Assembly: GCF_025263565.1 (NCBI RefSeq)
Contig: NZ_CP079865.1
Span: 62,001 to 126,000, forward strand
Length of the DNA stretch: 64,000 nt
Direction: 5' to 3'
Source of the DNA: Mycobacterium sp. SMC-8
GTDB lineage: Bacteria > Actinomycetota > Actinomycetes > Mycobacteriales > Mycobacteriaceae
The notes under the pieces were generated by a model that saw only the letters and a program-made list of their open reading frames with translations, was not told where the DNA came from and did no database searches. The position numbers were made by a program, and so were the translations under genes. This document shows, piece after piece, positions 62,573 to 64,000 of the stretch. Each line of letters begins with the position of its first letter. Positions within the stretch are counted from its first letter, which is position 1.

Positions 62573-62600
62573 CTAGATCGCAATTAATGACTCAGGACAC
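61475..62600. mobile_element. IS630-family element, 1126 bp
   Basis: Perfect 19-bp inverted ends (GTGTCCTGAGTCATTAATT, at 61475 and reversed at 62600), flanked by TA (61473-61474, 62601-62602), as expected for IS630/Tc1. Confidence 0.92.
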
Positions 62601-62650
62601 TAGGCTTTTTGATCCACCGCGTTCGATCACGCGGATCAGGCTCGAAGTGA

Positions 62651-62991
62651 AGTCACGTTCGCTGATGGACCTGAGTTAACTGACTATGGAACGGGAATCG
62701 CGAGCCAGACCTACGCGCGACAGGGGAAGACGTCAGTCACGCTGAGGCCCAGTCACCGCGTTTGAACCGGTCTTTCGCACGGCCCGCACATCGCAGAGGC
62801 GGATCCCCTGATTCCAGCCGCTGTCCCGTTCTGTCTCGCATATCAGGCGATCGTGGTAGATCCGTCGACAACTGTCGAGTGGGTGAGTGAACTCCCGGCC
62901 CGTGGCGACGCTGAGGTGAGCCCCCTGTAGTGGTCCAGTCGTTGTGGGACTCTGTTGCCCGAGTGCTCGGGCAGGAAGAATCAATGACGAC
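62651..62991. other. Intergenic, with the probable left end of an IS3
   Basis: No gene is supported. TGTAGTGGTCCAG at about 62925 could be the left end of the IS3 element whose orfA starts at 62992. Confidence 0.4.
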
Positions 62992-63279
62992 ATGGCAACG
63001 AACAAGCGCCGGCGGCACACTCCGGATCAGATCATCCGCAGGCTGGCCGAGGGCAACAAGCTCCTCGGGACCGGCCAGGAACTCGGTGAGGTGTGCCGGC
63101 ACCTGGAGATCACCGAGTCGACCTGGCATCGCTGGGTCGCCCAGTACGGCGGCATGAAGGCCAACGAGGCCAAACGACTCAAGGAGCTCGAAGCCGAGAA
63201 CGCCCGGCTCAAGAAGCTGGTCGCCAACCAGGCCCTCGATATCGACATGCTCAAGGAGATCTCGTCGGGAAACTTCTGA
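62992..63279 (+). CDS. IS3-family transposase orfA (second IS3)
   Basis: ATG 62992; 95 residues. A helix-turn-helix (GEVCRHLEITESTWHRWVAQYGG) and a leucine zipper (KRLKELEAENARLKKLVANQALDIDMLKE, in parts). It ends at TGA 63277-63279, just after the slippery site for orfB. It differs from the IS3 orfA at 40984, so this is another IS3 subgroup. Confidence 0.87.
   Translation: MATNKRRRHTPDQIIRRLAEGNKLLGTGQELGEVCRHLEITESTWHRWVAQYGGMKANEAKRLKELEAENARLKKLVANQALDIDMLKEISSGNF
63267..63273 (+). promoter_or_regulatory. -1 frameshift slippery heptamer G-GGA-AAC
   Basis: In the orfA frame the codons are tcG GGA AAC; sliding back one base gives GGG AAA and enters the orfB frame. It lies six bases before the orfA stop, the usual IS3 place. 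Confidence 0.65.
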
Positions 63280-64000
63280 CCCCGAACCGCAAGCGCAGCG
63301 CCGTCATAGCGCTGCGTGAGCGGTTCGGGGTGTCGGAGCGCCGCGCCTGCTCGGTGGTCGGCTTGCACCGCTCGACGATGCGGCTGACGCCGGCACCGAT
63401 CACCACCGAGGAGGCTGAGCTGCGGGCGTGGCTGCGCCGGTTCTCGGTCGACCGGCCGCGCTGGGGGTGGCGCCGGGCCGCGAAGATGGCGCGGCGAGCC
63501 GGCTGGAAGGCCAACAACAAGCGCATCCGCCGGCTGTGGCGTGAGGAGGGCTTGCGGGTGCCGCAGCGGCGCCGCAAGAAGCGGCTGACCGGGATCGGTG
63601 TCGCCGTCGGTGCGATGTCCCCAATCCGACCGAATGTGATCTGGGCGATGGACTTTCAGTTTGACACCACCGCCAACGGGCGCACCCTCAAGATGCTCAA
63701 CGTGATCGACGAGTTCACCCGCGAAGCCCTCGCCATCGAGGTGGATCGGTCCATCGACGCCGCCGGTGTCGTCGACGTCTTGGACCGTCTGGCGCTCACG
63801 CATGGGGCGCCGCACTATGTGCGTTTCGACAACGGGCCTGAGTTCGTCGCGCATGCCGTGTCGGATTGGTGCCGATTCAACAGTGCCGGTTCACTTTTCA
63901 TCGATCCCGGCTCGCCGTGGCAGAACGCCTGGATCGAATCATTCAATGGCCGACTGCGGGACGAGCTGCTCAACCTGTGGCGCTTTGATTCGCTGCTGGA
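63270..64000 (+). CDS. IS3-family transposase orfB, cut by window end
   Basis: The -1 frame is open from the slippery site to the end of the window. It has the HTH_21 domain (WLRRFSVDRPRWGWRRAAKMARRAGW..., in part), then IWAMDFQFDTT (Asp), VRFDNGPEF (Asp) and WIESFNGRLRDEL (Glu). It is intact as far as seen. The C-terminal 40 or so residues lie outside. Confidence 0.85.

Larger units (their letters stand above)
61160..62650 (+). pseudogene. Small two-pass membrane protein gene, C-terminus cut by IS630
   Basis: TTG 61160 starts a protein of 120 residues when the IS is removed. A signal-anchor segment (VLAIGSALAITVGAAIALST), an extracytoplasmic part with two Cys (GRPIACGDALRA and DYENQCAAM, perhaps a disulfide) and a second segment (AVIVSAAAAVAVLTTGGL) are seen. 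The IS lies after codon 105. Joining gives GGLGFLIHRVRSRGSGSK and a TGA at 62648-62650. With the IS in place it ends early as GGLVS, so a nearly full product may still be made. Confidence 0.6.

Noticed and set aside
1..64000. CRISPR array, tRNA or rRNA genes
   Set aside because: No regularly spaced direct repeats and no tRNA-like cloverleaf or rRNA-like stretch were seen by eye; a tRNAscan or Infernal run would settle this.

Overview
The window is GC-rich accessory DNA that looks like a plasmid segment or genomic island of a Mycobacteriaceae member (Mycolicibacterium-like). The genus clues are a CtpV-type copper ATPase with CsoR, an lpqS-cysK2-MFS operon, RipA/RipB-like NlpC/P60 hydrolases, a mycobacterial L,D-transpeptidase, an Rv3899c/EspK-like gene and GTG/TTG starts with strong Shine-Dalgarno sites. 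No rRNA, tRNA or CRISPR array was seen. Mobile DNA is dense: three IS5-type copies, two IS1380-type transposases, two IS3 elements, one IS630 and two multi-recombinase cassettes.

Layout. 1-6.7 kb: 3' end of a primase/helicase-like gene, then a minus-strand gene run ending in an Rv3899c/EspK-like gene that is split by a 932-bp IS. 6.8-9.9 kb: two IS1380-type transposase genes. 10-15.4 kb: a methyltransferase and, divergently, an overlapping AAA ATPase/subtilase pair that resembles the Iet anti-phage system. 15.6-27.8 kb: a copper island. Its minus-strand operon reads copZ, a secreted His-rich protein, ctpV, a YHS protein, csoR, copB, behind CsoR-type operators; copB is cut by a second copy of the same 932-bp IS. 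28-40.9 kb: cell-wall and copper-response genes (L,D-transpeptidase, RipB-like and RipA-like hydrolases, an orphan regulator, lpqS-cysK2-MFS, a BlaI/M56 pair, a two-component system, a DUF305 lipoprotein). 40.9-51.4 kb: an IS3 element carrying a 3.4-kb tyrosine-recombinase cassette, then a separate four-gene recombinase cassette. 51.3-58.6 kb: a stress cluster (STAS, basic histone-like protein, GlsB, CsbD, AmaP, several Asp23-type proteins, a sigma factor, an MscS-like channel). 58.9-64 kb: small genes cut by IS5 and IS630, and a partial IS3.

How it fits together. Three sets of repeated promoter sites connect the metal and envelope genes. Palindromes of the type TACCCC-N3-GGGGTA (CsoR-type) lie at copZ/hydrolase and in front of an unreported-looking 48-residue Cys protein. 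Four copies of ATCTACGTA-N5-TACGTAGAT-like palindromes lie before the RipB-like gene, the orphan regulator, the lpqS operon and between blaI and the RipA-like gene; they are probably the BlaI-family operator. Direct repeats of TGAAGAT with an 11-bp period lie before the two-component system, DUF305 and perhaps the L,D-transpeptidase. The window therefore seems to encode a layered response that couples copper handling to peptidoglycan remodelling. All regulatory assignments are inferences from sequence repeats.
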